A stretch of DNA of 64,000 bases from Eonycteris spelaea. Its lineage: Eukaryota > Chordata > Mammalia > Chiroptera > Pteropodidae. The notes below the pieces were generated by a model. That model was not told where the DNA came from, ran no database searches, and worked only from the letters and a program-made list of their open reading frames with translations. Of this stretch, positions 48,871 to 62,114 are shown one piece after another. Position 1 is the first letter of the stretch, and every line of letters starts with the position of its first letter. The DNA is taken from assembly GCA_003508835.1 (NCBI GenBank), contig PUFA01000183.1:2790001-2854000 (forward strand), given 5' to 3'. Both the position numbers and the translations under genes were made by a program.

Positions 48871-49924
48871 CCCACCCAATTTTCATGATATAAGGGTATG
48901 GCCAGAGCCTCCTTTCCAGCTGGGAGCAAGCAGTATTCCTGAGGCAAGTCCTGGAATGGGAAGCCTTAGTCTGCACTGCACCCTCCTCCCAACCATCAAT
49001 TAACCTCCTAATGACAGTTTGCAACACTCCAATAGACTTCACTACTATTACCAATTAGTTTCTTTGTCCTCTGAATGAAAGCAAAACAACAGAAGGCACT
49101 AAAAATACTCCAGTTCCCATTGACAGAGCCAGCAAAGACAGGTCTATGGTGTTATGAAGACTAACATCTTTCGGTTTGCTCTGTGGCAAGTTTCTACTAT
49201 CAAAGCTCTTGGGGACAGCTGCATGAGTCACACTTCTAGACGAAGCTCCAATTAGTAGGAAGCATTACAGATAGGGCCATGAAACGTTTGGCTGCATGTG
49301 AATCCTGCTACAGCAAAAGAAAACCACCTCATGTACCAGGAAGGCTAAAACTAAGTCCAGGAAAGTCTCAGCCATAAGGTCTGAAGAGATATCTGGTGGA
49401 AAAGAATGTTTCATTCCCATTCTGTTTTAAACCTACACTATTCATTTGAAGGACTCTTTAATAATAAGAATTAATAGCAAGAACAAAAAAAAAGTGTTAA
49501 GTGAGGTACTAAGCTCTGGTTACCTCCATAGGTCACTCTATGCTCCTGCCCTCTGCTGCCTGGTCCATCCTGATGTCTTTTCCTTAAGGCTGCTTTTCAC
49601 ATCCTGTTTTATGGAATAAAGCTGTAACTCAGGCTTGCCTCAGCACTAACAGATGTTTCAAGGAAGCACTTCAGCTTAAGTCCTGTCTCTCTTCCTCTAC
49701 CCCACAACTCTTGTCAATGCCAGAAACCTTTACACAGAAATTGATAGCTCCAAAGGCACTAGCAACTTTTTGTCACATCCAATGAACTTATTCCAATTAA
49801 ATATTTTTTTAAAGGGACCTAGCTACCTTAGATATCTTAGGCTATTTTTGGCTAGTTATTGAAGTAAACCTGTTACATCAGGCAGTTGCTTTTCTTATTG
49901 TCAAAGATAAGCTTTTCTGACCTA
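48871..49924. other. Unique stretch, no gene recognised
   Basis: No named repeat and no supported frame. Confidence 0.45.
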
Positions 49925-50035
49925 GCACAGGCCTGAATCTGCTATTTATTAACTAATCTTGTGACTTTCAACAAATTGTCATACTTCTCAAAACTTTAAT
50001 TTTCTTTTCTGCAACACATCCCTTAACTCCAAATT
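49925..50035 (+). mobile_element. MIR SINE fragment
   Basis: Forward MIR order: tgaatctgctatttattaac (49934), ttgtgactttcaacaaattg (49959), tctcaaaactttaattttct. Confidence 0.6.
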
Positions 50036-50389
50036 TAGGGATCATGTTTTTAAAAAAGAACACAAATGTAATGCCTTATTGTAGTGGTTATTGGTGTTGC
50101 TTTTATATATGTGCCATCTGGAGGTTTCTGGGACACCCGGAAGAAAAGGCTCGTTAATAACAGGCAGGGAAATTCTATGTTCAGGCCCTGGATGGATAAG
50201 TTAGTTGGCTCAACACTATTCTGAACATTGAACATATTGGAATTTAATAAGTAACCAATTTATTATTTTATTAAACATTAAAAAAAAACCCATAACCCTG
50301 GATTACGAATTGCTTATCACTTACTAGAATACAATGGACAAATACACAATAGCTTGGCATTCAGAAACCAGAAATAGCACATCAGAGGT

Positions 50390-51065
50390 TTTGATGCAAG
50401 ACAGGGCAAATTCCCTGAGCGTGGGGACAGGGGGCAGGAGGCGCGGGAGCTTAAGCCCTGCACCAAGAGATAAAGAGTTGTTGGCTGAGCACAAGAAAGA
50501 ATTCAAACACATGCCAGAGCTAAAGTCTAAACGTTTATTAGAGAAGGGATAATGCTCCATAGACAGTGCATGGTCTCCTCTCAGAAGCAGAGAGTGAGAG
50601 AGTGTGAGAGAGATTCAAAGAGACACAGAGACAGTGATAGTGAGAGGGACAGAGAAAAGACACTTAGAAAGATACCAAGTGTTGGAGAATTCAGTTTATA
50701 TATTATTCTTAGTTTTTATGATTTACAGTTTAAAGACTGTTTATCCATTTTCCTTTGATAGTATGGGCATACAGTATGAAAGAATAAGGGTATGTAGCAT
50801 GAGAAGGTAAGAATATGTAACATGAAAGGGCTGCTGGCAATTACCAACTTTTGATCCATGGGTTCTCTATGGTTTTACTGTAGGGAATAAAGGATTTTAT
50901 TTTATGTAAGGAGCCACTTAAACACTCTGTTTTCCCTTCATAATGTGGGTAAATGGTTTGTTAGCAATCCCAGCAGAAATCTCCCCTTGTTCTGCAGATT
51001 TCCTTGTGGTCTGGCTGTAAGGCTGTTCAGCATATTGCAGTCTCTGAATATTGCTTGATTTAACA
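50390..51065 (-). mobile_element. Class I-like LTR, minus strand
   Basis: On the minus strand a TATA box (TATATAAA at 50695-50702) is followed about 160 bases later by AATAAA (50534-50539), then a U5-like stretch with TTTGAATTCTTTCTTGTGCT (50492-50511), as in many class I LTRs. GA-rich sequence fills 50588-50680. Both edges are estimates; no target duplication or primer-binding site was found. Confidence 0.6.
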
Positions 51066-51089
51066 TTTTAGTTGTCTTGCCTCCTCCCT

Positions 51090-51760
51090 ACATTAGTTTT
51101 GCAAATAATTGTCTAAAATCAAGGCAATAGCAACAGGGGAGGACAACCCTCAGTAATACCTAACTCAGGAAGCTTGATTCAGCCCAATTCCTGAGTCATA
51201 TTGGTGCGGGTTCCATTGTAGATAAAAGAATTCAATCTAGCTAGTGTGAACAGAAATGGGATTATCACACTGTACTAAATGGCTTGCAAATTACTGGGAG
51301 GGCTAACAAAACAACTCTAGGTCCTTCTAGAAACAACTCCCCAGCACAAAGCAGAACCAGGCCACCAAGTTTGCTGCCCACTGACTGAGAAGCTGGTCTA
51401 CTACAAAACACACCGCCATGAGGAAGAAACTTCGGCAAACCCCACTGCGGCTGCTACTCCCGGGCTCCACCATGCCTGAGACCATCTGAGTGCCCTGCGT
51501 CCTACCTCTCAAGATCCATGAGTCTAGTGGGCTGGGGTCTCTGCTAATACAGCTCCACAGAAACCACACGCCCTCCAGTCATCTCAACCAGTGGGAGCAA
51601 TGACTGCCACGCACCTGACTTCTAAGAGAAGCATCTAAATTTCACCCACAATTCTGGCTGCAAGGGCATCTAGAAAATGTAGTTTTTAGCTTTTCAGCCC
51701 CTGTAGTATAAGAAGGCACAGAAGGAAGTTGAAATAGATGTTGTGTGACAACCCCTCATG
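51090..51760 (-). mobile_element. Candidate old LTR, family unknown
   Basis: 51200-51270 repeats the theme of an AAAGAATTCAA word beside a stretch that could be R-U5 on the minus strand. 51640-51740 carries an old-LTR-like phrase (aaatgtagtttttagctttt at 51676). It is GC-richer than its surroundings. Evidence is weak; it could be two fragments or unique sequence. Confidence 0.3.
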
Positions 51761-53500
51761 CCTACATGAGTCAGTACTAAAAGACTCATCTTCTTTGCAA
51801 TCCCTTCTCCTCTATACTCACTCACCCACCAAGAGTGTTAAGATGGATATTGAAAATTTGATGATAAATACAGCGAGAATTTGGTTGTACACATAGATAA
51901 CTCAGAGTTAAGCCCAGCTGTTTAAGCTGCTTAGGAGAAGTTACAACCAAGATGAGGAAACTGTCTCTCTATCAGCCATCAAAATGTAATAAAAAGCATT
52001 GTTCTTCTGCTTCAGACCACCCATGGTCTGTGCTCATCATGGCACTCTATTATATGCCCTGCCCACAAGTCAAAACAAGTAACTTGGTGTATTTTAGGTC
52101 TTCTCTTCTGAATGAAGCAATCAGATTACTTATCCTGAGATCCACTTAATCCTATTGGACAGAACTTCCAAGTTCATCAAGGGTCCTACTAAGAGAAGAC
52201 TCTACAAATAGAAAATTGTCTATTTGTTAATAAATACCTAGACAAAATAGACTTCTCTCTTCAAGAAGAGTTGCTGTAGTGTTGTGATGTTCACATATAT
52301 TTTACAATAGGGTCTTTGCTTTTGGTCTCAACAAAATAAAGCTGTGTCTGCTGGATTTTAGCACCTGTCCAGTGACTCTGAATTCCAAGTTCCTCTGATG
52401 CATCGAGTAAAATCCTGGTAAGTGCTAGCATACATCAGGAAAGAAGAGACAGAAATAAGTAAGACAGATGTGTTCCTGCCTTCTGAGAGCTTACAGTCTA
52501 GTGATGGGTTCTAACAAGATGCTTAACACAGTAGGCAATACCATTACAGCTCTGAGATCTATGTGGATTTCTGAGAATTAATGGCTCCAGAGTTATTCAC
52601 CTTTGGACTTTGTTCCCACACATCAAAGGTTTTAACTACAAAATAAAATTGCTTCAGTGTTCGTATTTTGAGGGTCTTCTAGAAGAACACGCCAGTTAAG
52701 GACAATGTACAAACCAAGTGTAGTATTCTGAGGCCCCATTGCTAATAGTGCTGCACAGGTCTTTCTGCTCCAAAGGAGGAAACCTGGAACTGATATAATA
52801 TAATTGAGATGTGGGGCTTCTGGTCAAGGTTCTGATTCAGGTATGTCAGCAGAGAAACCTCGCAGGAACCCAATCTCAATGACAATTGACTGGCCATAGG
52901 TCACATTTCAGTTATCTTGTTGGGGAACAGGTATAACAAGGAAGCCAAAATAACTTAGCCATGGTTTTCTCTTTGCTGTCTGAATGACACCTGCTTCCAT
53001 TTAGCTAGGGGAAAAAAATATTTTTTATTAAACAGCTCTCAAATTCACATGGGTTTAGACTTAGGAGAAGGAGTTAGACAAAAAAAAAAAAAAAAAAAAG
53101 TCAAATTTTTCCAAAAAGATTTTAAAATAGTTCTCCAGAGATTTTGTGAAATCCCTCTACTGCAACTCCCTATCCTGCCCCAGGTCAATTCCAGTTTGGT
53201 CTACTTATACGCTAAAATTTGAGGTGATGTTTCATTCAATCAAAAGAAGTCAGACTTGTCACATTGGACTTTCCTGCTTTCAAGCTGTAAAACAAAGAGC
53301 CTAGTCCTTGTGAATGAGACCTCTTTCTCTCACTTTTCAACAGTCTTTATCATGAGCCAGGCAGTGCTGGACACTAGGACTATTGAGATGAAAAAGTTAT
53401 GATCCTTGTCTTCTAGAAAAACAGCCTGTACCTCACAAAAAGAGATCAAGTAAAGTTTTATCAAGGACAAAGGGCCCCATCTGACAATGGTCACATATGA
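51761..53500. other. Mostly unique; traces of ancient repeats and an A run
   Basis: Two traces of an ancient mammalian repeat with the gccttctgagagcttacagt type of phrase (52480-52500) and the tcatgagccaggcagtgctg phrase (53350), class uncertain (MIR/L2 age). A 20-base A run is at 53080-53099. No gene was recognised. Confidence 0.4.
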
Positions 53501-53504
53501 GCAG

Positions 53505-54100
53505 TCTGACTTGAGCATCAAGCAAGAGTGGAAATAAACAAAGACCAAGCAAATGAGAAAAATGGAAAAAGCAAGGGCGATTTCTTCAGTTTGCTCTAGC
53601 AAAGCTGTCAGCCATCGTTATTTGCATTGACAGAGACTCAAAGACAGGAAGAGGAGTGGGAAAGCTTTATAGTGGAATAAAGGAAGGCTTCGGGCATGTC
53701 CTGACTGGATGCTGTTGGCACAGGGAAGTTGGAGTCAAGCTAACTAGAAACAGGGCATCCCATGTGATTGGTTAGGTATACATTTTTTGTTTTCTCTGGT
53801 TGGTCCCAAGTTGAAAGTGGGGACAAAAATTAGGGATGCTGTTAGTTATTAATTAAATCCTGACCATTTGATGCCACTTATTACAGAAGTTATTTAGCTT
53901 TCTGGGTTGTCACTCAAAATAACAATCTAACTTCTTGGGAACTTGATTTCTAGCAGGATGGCTTCCTGGGCTGCTTACTATAAATAAAGGGATTGGATTC
54001 CCGGGCTGGTTGCTGCAGGTGGGGGGTCAGAGTTCTATTTTTATATATGGTCCAGCAATTGTCTATTTGTAGTCAGTCTTGCAAGTCTAGGGTTCAATTC
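53505..54100 (-). mobile_element. Class I-like LTR remnant, minus strand
   Basis: On the minus strand: a CCAAT box (TAACCAAT at 53767-53774), a TATA-type box (CTATAAAG at 53665-53672) about 95 bases downstream, then a TTTGAGTCTCTG-type segment, and a decayed poly(A) signal region followed by a U5-like AT-rich part to about 53505. The U3 start (right edge) is unclear. Confidence 0.5.
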
Positions 54101-54318
54101 TGTCCTGACTCTAAAACTCCATTTGACATTAGCTCCCTTTTGCAGTACAAGAGTCCCCAGAGACTTCCCCTAGACATCCTGGTGTTTCCCATTATGCTAA
54201 CTTCTGGCCTTGATGACTGTGCCAGAAGTCTCGGACAGACTTCCTCCATGCAAGGCTCTTCTTGCCTTGTTGCCCTAACTCTGTTCTCTGTAAGGTAAGG
54301 AGAAGAAGCCTTGCCCAC

Positions 54319-54347
54319 AAAAAAAAAAAAAAAAAAAAAAAAAAAAA
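54319..54347. repeat. 29-base A run
   Basis: A pure A tract. It could be the tail of a retrotransposed copy, but no target duplication or source sequence was recognised to its left. Confidence 0.9.
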
Positions 54348-54499
54348 GCAAATTATCTCATATAAAACAGCAATTCCTTGAAATGTACACAATCCTGTGG
54401 CAAGGGCCTGGTTTATCTTTCATGATGTTAAACACCTCTGGGTATAAGTATCCAATTGCAAACATAGTAGCAAGACTACAGCAAAATGAAAAATAGAAA

Positions 54500-54720
54500 C
54501 ATTACTGAATGAAAAGGTATTTAAAGAATAATGATGTACATTATTGCATTCTAAATAAAGTGTGTATACATATAGAAAAATACAGAGGGTGGGAAAAATT
54601 CAATAACTCAGTTGTAGGATTAAAGGGTTTTTTTCTTTTTTGCATGCTTTTCTAATGTTTTACAATCCATTTTATTATTTTTACATATAGTTTTTGTAAA
54701 ATAATAAACAACAAAAAAAT
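54500..54720 (+). mobile_element. Old L1 3' UTR-like tail
   Basis: The closing part (54630-54720, ctttttctaatgtttta-like words leading to an A-rich end) follows the pattern of old L1ME tails. Weak. Confidence 0.35.
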
Positions 54721-54844
54721 GTTTTAACTTAACAAAAATTTATAGTGTACTTAAAAAATTGGACCTCATAGCCACACATCTGAGTTAATAGCTGCCACCT
54801 AGACCATTTGCCACTTCTATGGTTATTATCTTCATAATAACTAA

Positions 54845-54960
54845 AATCAACTAAATGAGTGTTACATTTACAGAAGAAGAAACCAAGTGCAGAGAGGTTA
54901 ACAATCTGTCTGACCCCAATGTTAGAGCTCTCAGCCACTATTCAGTTCTGTTCTGCCTAC
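54845..54960 (-). mobile_element. MIR SINE fragment
   Basis: Reverse MIR: catttacagaagaagaaacc (54865), gcagagaggttaacaatctg (54889), then the gagctctcagccactattca part. Confidence 0.75.
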
Positions 54961-54999
54961 CCTCTAGAATACATGCCCCTAATTGTGCCTCATACAAGG

Positions 55000-55080
55000 T
55001 GTATGACCACATAAATCCACTTCCGACCTGTAAAATGGAAGTGACAATTCTGCCCAACTCTTGTGAAAGGTCATTGAAAA
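55000..55080 (+). mobile_element. MIR-like fragment
   Basis: Forward words gacctgtaaaatggaagtga (55025) and aattctgcccaactcttgtg-type continuation. Short and uncertain. Confidence 0.4.
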
Positions 55081-55689
55081 ACAGGCTATTGTTTTTAGGG
55101 CTTTATGAATGCTCCAGGAAGGGCTTTTATATTTCAGTTAATAGAAACAGCAAGAGGTAACAAGAATAATCGAAACGAAGATTTGTGAAGAGATTAGGTT
55201 TTGGAATAAGTTAACACTAGTTAAGAATGAATATGAAGGATTTTTCAACATTTACCTATTTTAGTAATGAGTTATGGTTTATTTTGATAGAATAACAAAA
55301 CAGAGGGAAAAAAGAAAAGTCTATATTCTTCAGCTTCCTGTGGCCGAAGTCACATTGTGCTTGGCCTGAGTAACAGCTGGGTCATCACAAGGCACTGGGA
55401 GGCCACCTCTGGCTCTGACTCTGGCTATATAATTAAATCAGGAGCCTGTAAGACATCCTGATGCCCAAGTTCTTGACTGAATTGGTCAGGACTTAAAAGT
55501 GTCCCAAGTGACTCAGTGTACAGCCAGCTAAGGACAAACTGAACCTAAAGCCACAAAGAATAAATAACTTCTTTGGGACTCAATTCGCAAATATAAGTAT
55601 AGATGAGAACAGTCACAATCTCTCCAGGCAAGCGATCTACTCATCTAGTATTAAACACATTTTTACTAATTTTATTTGAAAACTTCCAT
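55081..55689. other. Unique stretch
   Basis: No repeat or gene was recognised. Confidence 0.45.
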
Positions 55690-55830
55690 TACTGAGAATA
55701 ATATCTGATATTTTTTAAGCACTTACTGTGAGCCAGCACTCATACCACTTATTTCTAGGCAATGTTTGATAGTTAATTGGATGACATAAGACTTGAACCC
55801 AGGTAGTCTGGCCCAAGGATTTGCACAGCC
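55690..55830 (-). mobile_element. MIR SINE fragment
   Basis: Reverse MIR words: taagcacttactgtgagcca (55717) and acttgaacccaggtagtctg (55791). Confidence 0.65.
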
Positions 55831-56424
55831 TATCCTTATTTTATGCTTCAATAGTGCAAGTGTTCTTAAACTTAAAAAATGGTTGGGTGTTGAAAATTAT
55901 TAACTTAAAATTTGTAAAGCTGAAATAAACATTTTTTTTCTACTTGACCTGGCCTTTTTACCAATAGGCAGTTTCTGCTTATGGACTATATTATTTCGTC
56001 TGTTTACTGAGCCAATTGTCACAAAACCTTCCACTCTGTAAAAAGCAGGTGCATTTAAGAATAATGAGGGGCAAATCATTCTAACACAGAAACTCTCACA
56101 GTTTTCACCTAGAAGTTGATTTAGATTTACCATGAAGTTGAGCTCAGGGCCTATCATTTGCATGGCCCCTTCTAAGGCCCTGAAAGAACAATAAGCAATT
56201 TTTTACTTATAAATTTGTTTTATTTTTCCTAAAGAAGACACCCCCAAATTGTACAAACTTTAAGCCCCAACAAACCCGGATCTGTTTCTTACCTAGAGAT
56301 AAGCAGAGCTGTGAATGAGTCCTCATTCAAGTGTCTAACACCATCTAATGCAAGAGCTTTCAAGCTGGACTCTCACCTGCAGGCTGCTGTTTAATCCTTA
56401 CCGGTGTTACCATGGAAACACCCT
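55831..56424. other. Unique stretch
   Basis: No repeat or gene was recognised. The 87-codon minus-strand frame at 55900-56163 has no recognisable homology. Confidence 0.4.
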
Positions 56425-56835
56425 GTGAATACCGCTATCACCATATCACTGCCCTGCCCAAATTCACTGATTCTCATTGCCTAGAAAACCCAGTCACCAA
56501 AGACTCTTCATAATCTGATTTTACCTACATCTTTGTTCTTCTCCATCATTCTCCCACCTTCAGATAGTCTCATATCATCTTTATACTGTAGATGGCATTT
56601 CATACCCCTTTCTACCTAATATAACTTGATTTCTTTGTCTTTGAGTGTGACTCCTTCTTTCCCACTTCCCTGGTCTTGTTCATGCAGTTTGTTATACCCG
56701 TCAATCATGTTCCATTTAAAGTCGTCGTAGCACCACCGAGATATGTATTCCATTGGTAATTCCTACCCATCTCAAAGGCCCAGTATAAATGTAACTTTCT
56801 CCTGGGCCAGATAGGATCACTTTTGTAATCGCCAA
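56425..56835 (+). mobile_element. LINE-2 (L2) 3' fragment
   Basis: Forward L2 order: atatcactgccctgcccaaa (56443), attctcattgcctagaaaac, a C-rich middle, ggtcttgttcatgcagtttg (56671), then aattcctacccatctcaaag (56757) and aatgtaactttctcctgggc (56788). Confidence 0.75.
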
Positions 56836-58979
56836 TTGTCTGTATTGTTCATAGAATCCTTGATGCATGCTGTTTAGCATTATAAGAACCAGTATACGTG
56901 TTCATCTGTCCTAATTTGTAAAATGCAGAGTCACACGCATTGTTGAGGAAAGTGTCATGCAAACTATAGATTTTCAATGACAATTTTTTGAATATGTATA
57001 GTATCTTTAGACTAAAATTTTTTAAATCTGTTTTTATATAAATTTCTTGCTTTCAACTTTGTAGGTTGTTAGGAAAGAAAGTATGGCACAGCTTATTCTT
57101 TGTGATTATAATGGACAAGGACTTCCTTTTAACTGGGAAACCGCCAGTCAGGTAAAGATGTCCACTATCAGTGTATGGCAGCCTCTGGGCTCTTGTACTG
57201 TCTGTCCAATGGACAGGAATAGAGAAAGCAGCATGACTTTTCCTGGTATATAGACCAGCTAAGTGGTTAAGAAGCCCCACCTTTGGGATCTACCCTTGAA
57301 GAGATTTGAGTTTAAAATAAATTTCTAGCAATTTAGCAAAGAGACTTATAATCAAAGTCTGGAGGCTACAGTTGGGTTAGATTATTCTGGAACTATGTAA
57401 TCAAGCATTAGTCTTAAAGTGAATGCTGTTTAATTGGGCTCTTGTTTTTCTTCCCCTAAAAAATTAACTCTCAGATTATCTATTGTTTAACTATATTGAG
57501 TCTATATTTTTAAATTTGGAAAAGCAATGTATATTCATGCAAAGGATCTTGTGCCAGATCTACCATGTAGGATTTGGAGCAGTATAATCTAATGGCATGA
57601 AAATGACCAAAAATGGAAAACACTCAGATTCGACTGCAGCACAGAATTTGTAAAGCTTGTTGTAAGGTTTTTGGAGACTAAAAATGTCACATCATCTTAG
57701 GTATAAAGTCTTTACTAGGAAACCAAAATTTAAAACTGTGCAGTTTTTAAGAGTATTTGGCACAATACTCAACCCCTCCTCCCAAAGCCCCTCTCATTCA
57801 TGTCAACTAAATAAAAGAAATAAATGTTTTTTATGAAGTTGGGAGAGGATAGAATCTTGAATCATCTGGGTAATCGTCTGTTTTACTAGAATAAATCTCA
57901 CCGTAAACTCTGCTTGTTTTCTTCACCCCAAATAAGAGACCTGAACATAATAAAGGAATGAAAGGAGAGGGGTTGCATTTTCTTTATGTTTATGAGAGAG
58001 CTATATATTTCACTACAGAGAAAGTCACTGTTGGAATTAAAGAATAATTTACATTATAAACTCCCTTTGTTGATTGCTTATAACTATATGTAGATTTTTT
58101 AAAAACTGGTTTCCTTTTACTCTTGAATGTCTCAGACTTGGTCTCTGATTCTCAAGGTAAACTACTTTGGGGCAATTGAACAAAATAACCTTCAGCAAAA
58201 TGCTGTTTTTTCACTCAGTGAAAAGTACCTTTACCTCTTGTGTTTCTCCAAGATGTCTGAGACCAGGACCTCAGACTTGGAAAATAGATTTAGTAGCACC
58301 GATGAAGAGAAACAGAGCCAAACATGCCCCACTAGCTGAGTGTTTTATTTAATATGCAAAGGTTTCTTCATCTATAGATAAACTAAGTGCTGTAATAGGA
58401 GTATTTCTGTTCAGTGGTGAAGTCTACCACGAAAGAAACTCTCAGAGGAAAAGGCAACCGGGTAAATCAACTCACTAAAATTTCTTCCAGACAATAACAG
58501 CCAGTTAAATAAGGCAGTGAGAATGATTTATCCTTCTGGAGCATAAAACACAAAGGGCAATATGAAATGTGACATTAAAATTTTAAAAAGAAGTATACAA
58601 AAGTCAGAGATTCTAACAAAATAAAAGTGTGGGTGGGAATTAAACGTTAGAAGTTGCTCTGATGTTTCAGTCAACAAAAAGAATTCCTTCCTGCCAAGAC
58701 TCATAGTTAGGTAGCAAATTTCAATTCTAGCCACTTTCAAATAAATACACAGGTATGGTAGGAGTGAAAAACAGTTGGTTGTGAATTATATGCAGCTGAC
58801 TTCATCTTGGATCCTTGTCTTATGCTTTCATTCTGCATCTAGCACACAGCCTCTGATATGAGTCTGTTCTTGTGGACTTGGCAAACATAATCTCGCATTT
58901 CTTTTGTGTCAATCCTTGGTTTAGAGTTTGAGATAAAGACATCTGCCAAATCCTTACGTTCTATTTCTATACCCATCCC
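56836..58979. other. Unique stretch, no gene recognised
   Basis: AT-rich. The frames at 57053-57280, 58127-58352 and 58528-58740 are short. A pyrimidine-rich run and CAG at about 58108-58135 followed by a GTAAAC at 58157 looks superficially exon-like but has no partner. Confidence 0.45.
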
Positions 58980-61900
58980 TATAGACATTTGGCTAACTTC
59001 ACTTAACAAGAGATAACTTCAAAATAATAAATCATAATTGATGAGTTAGAAAGAGAATCTAACAAATCTCAACTATTGTGATTTTACCATTCTTAAAATA
59101 GATTTAAAAAAATAAGTAAAGATATAGAAGGTTTAAACAGCATCATAAAAACTTGATCCGGTGAGTATGTATCACATAGAGAATGTCATCCTTTCTGAGT
59201 ACGCATGAAATAATTCCAAAAGTATCTTGAAGCAAATTAAAAATGTCTCAACAAATACCAAAGAAATATTATAATATCATATAGAACACATTTTCTAACC
59301 ATGATGCAATAAGATAAGGAATCAATATAAAATTTAATTTATGAATTTTTAAAAAACATATACTTCTAAATAATTCAAGAGTCAACAAAAATTTTAATAA
59401 AAATTGTGAAATATTTATAATTAAACAACAATAGTATTAAACAGTGCATTTGCACTATGTATTATGCAGCTAAAGTGGAAAATGTGTGGACTTAAATTCA
59501 GATTAGGAAAGGAAAGATTAAAAATTAATAACTAATACATTCAACTCAAATATTATCTTAAAAGCTCTAAAGTAAACTCACGGAGGTCAAGAATATAAGT
59601 AAGAGATGAAATTAATTAAATAGAAAAGAAAAAAATACTATCAACAAAATCGAATGCTCTTTCTTTGAACAGATAAATCTTTAGCAAGAGGGAGTAGAAG
59701 AAAGGGAGAGTGTGGTGCAGAATAAACAATATTAGAAACAAAAAAAAGAAACAAAATAAAGATACAGTAGAGATTTGTAAAATTATATGGGAATATTGTG
59801 AACAAATTACAAATTATAAAAACTTAAACATAATGAATAGTTTCCTGTAAAAATATTGCAATTTTCCAAACAAACTCAAGAATAAATGGAAAACTTGAAG
59901 AGACATATATCCATTAAAGAAGTGAATCAGTAGTTAAATATAAAATCTATTCCACAAAGAACCTAAAACCAGAATCAGATAGCTTTACAGGTATATTTTA
60001 CCACTTTTCAGAAATATATAAACTCCTTCTTATTCAAACTTTTCCAGAGACCAAAAGGGGGAAAAAACCCTCCAATTCCTTTTACAAAGCTAGCAAAATC
60101 TTAATATCAAAATGAAACAAAAGCGGTGTGAGAAAGTAAAATTATAGGTTCAATCACTCATAAATATAGATCATAAATGCAAAAATACCGCATATAATAT
60201 CAGCAAACCAAGCAAGCTTTAAACAAGAGTGTAAGAATAATTTAATGGATGATTAATATTACATTAATAGATTAAAGGAAAAATTTTAATAAAGGCAGAA
60301 AATTACATGACCAAAAAAGTTAACATCCTTTTATAATATACTTTTAGCAATTAGAAGGAGGAAAAAATTTCTTTCCCTTAGAGAAATAAAACCTCCTTCT
60401 TTGTGACCAATGATAGAAGCATCTGCTATAAAGTTAGGAACACAATGAAGAAGCCTGTTCCACTTCTAACTGAAGGTCTTTGCCAAAATCAATAAGACAG
60501 CAAATGGAAATAAGAGGAAACTGGAAAAGTTTTCAAAATTGGCATTAATTGTAGACTAAAAGAAATCACAAACTATTAGAGCTAATAAGAGAGTTCAGTA
60601 AGGCCACTGAATACAAGATTGATTAATAATAATAATTTTAAAAATTAATGGCATACTCATGCACAAGAAATTACCAATTAGAAAAAATGACAAATTAAAA
60701 TATTCATCCTGCAATAAATGGAAATTTTTTTAATCTGCAAAGTTTCTGAGAATAAATCTAACAAAACTGGTATACTACCCAAAGGAATAAAATCATAGAA
60801 CTTTAATGAAGGATATAAAGGAACACTCAATTAAATCAAAAGATAAGACTCTCCATATCATAAAGATATCAATCCTCACCCAAATTCATGGAAATCCCAA
60901 TGAATATTATAATTTATTATGAAAATTGACAGGCTTTCCCTAAATTTTATTTGGATGAGTAAAAGTAAAAAATAATGACGATCTCTTTAAAGGAAATTAA
61001 AGAAAAGAGATTTGTTCTATTAGATACTAAAGCTACTGTAAAGCTGTAATAATTAAAACACTGTGCATTCTAATATACCAATGAAAAAAAGAGTTCAGAA
61101 ATTAAAACTTGTCAAAGAAAATATCTTTTTGACTTGGGTGGGAAATAGTTTCTTAAATAAGGTATAATAAAGTCCAAAACAAAAGGAAAAAAAAAACTGA
61201 TAAGCTCAACTGCATAAAAAACCTTTTACATAATTAGAACATTACTTTTTAGAATGAGAAATTGAGCCACTGGCTAGAAGACAGTTGCTGTCACTATAAA
61301 CAAACAAAATTTTAGTAATAAAAATATGTAAATAATTTTTATTTAAAGAAAAAGACAACCAACCCAAAAGAAAGTAGCCAAAGTTATAAACAGTCAATAT
61401 GCAAAGGAATCGTTTGACTGACCAATACATTTTGAAAGATTCCTGACCTCACAAATAATCAGGGAATTGCAAATTTTAAAAAATGAAAACAATAAAATAG
61501 CATTTTATATTCATGAAATAAATAAAAATTCAGAAGTCTGACAAGTTATAAAGGATGTACAAGAATAAAAACTCTACTGGTGGAAGTTAAAATTTATGTA
61601 ACTTTTTATTAAGAGTAAGTTGGCAATATCTAAAAAACTGATCCTGTAATACCCTTCTACCCCAGGATTCTGAGATTATGTCTATATCCCAAAGAAATTC
61701 TAGCACATAGCCACAAGAAATCATGCTCAGAGGTGCTCATTGCAGCATCATTCATCATAGTGAAAAAAAATAGAAACTACTTTTTAATGTCTATTAGTAT
61801 TGAATGGATAAACCATAATAGATTTATTCAATAGTGCATAAATCAGCAGTTTATGGGACTTAACTAGATCCACAAGTATCAACATGAACAAATGTCAGAT

Positions 61901-62112
61901 TCAAAATGGTGAGAGAAAAAAAACAAATGACACCATTCGTGTCAAATGTGAAACACATTATATGATGTAATATATTATTTATAGGCATAAATATGTATGT
62001 GTATATGTATAGTAGATGTATAATATAAGGAAAAAAAGAACACATCTAACTTCAAAACGTATACCTCTGGAGAGGAAAGAATGAGGGTCAAAAGAATAAA
62101 ATCAGATACATG
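58980..62112 (+). mobile_element. Very old LINE-1 ORF2 and 3' region, left part
   Basis: A-rich plus-strand sequence with colinear L1 ORF2 words from endonuclease-downstream to C-terminal: cagatagctttacaggtata (59977), agcaaaatcttaatatcaaa (60091), ttcagtaaggccactgaata (60595), tggatgagtaaaagtaa (60953), aaagctgtaataattaaaac (61041), ggtgctcattgcagcatcat (61732). All frames are destroyed. The left edge is vague. Confidence 0.7.
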
Positions 62113-62114
62113 AC

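Noticed and set aside
53600..54347. Processed retrocopy ending in the 29-base A run
   Set aside because: No target duplication to the left, and the upstream part looks like a minus-strand LTR rather than an mRNA.
58108..58165. Exon-like segment with pyrimidine tract, CAG and GTAAAC
   Set aside because: It is isolated, short and without a partner splice site or coding similarity.
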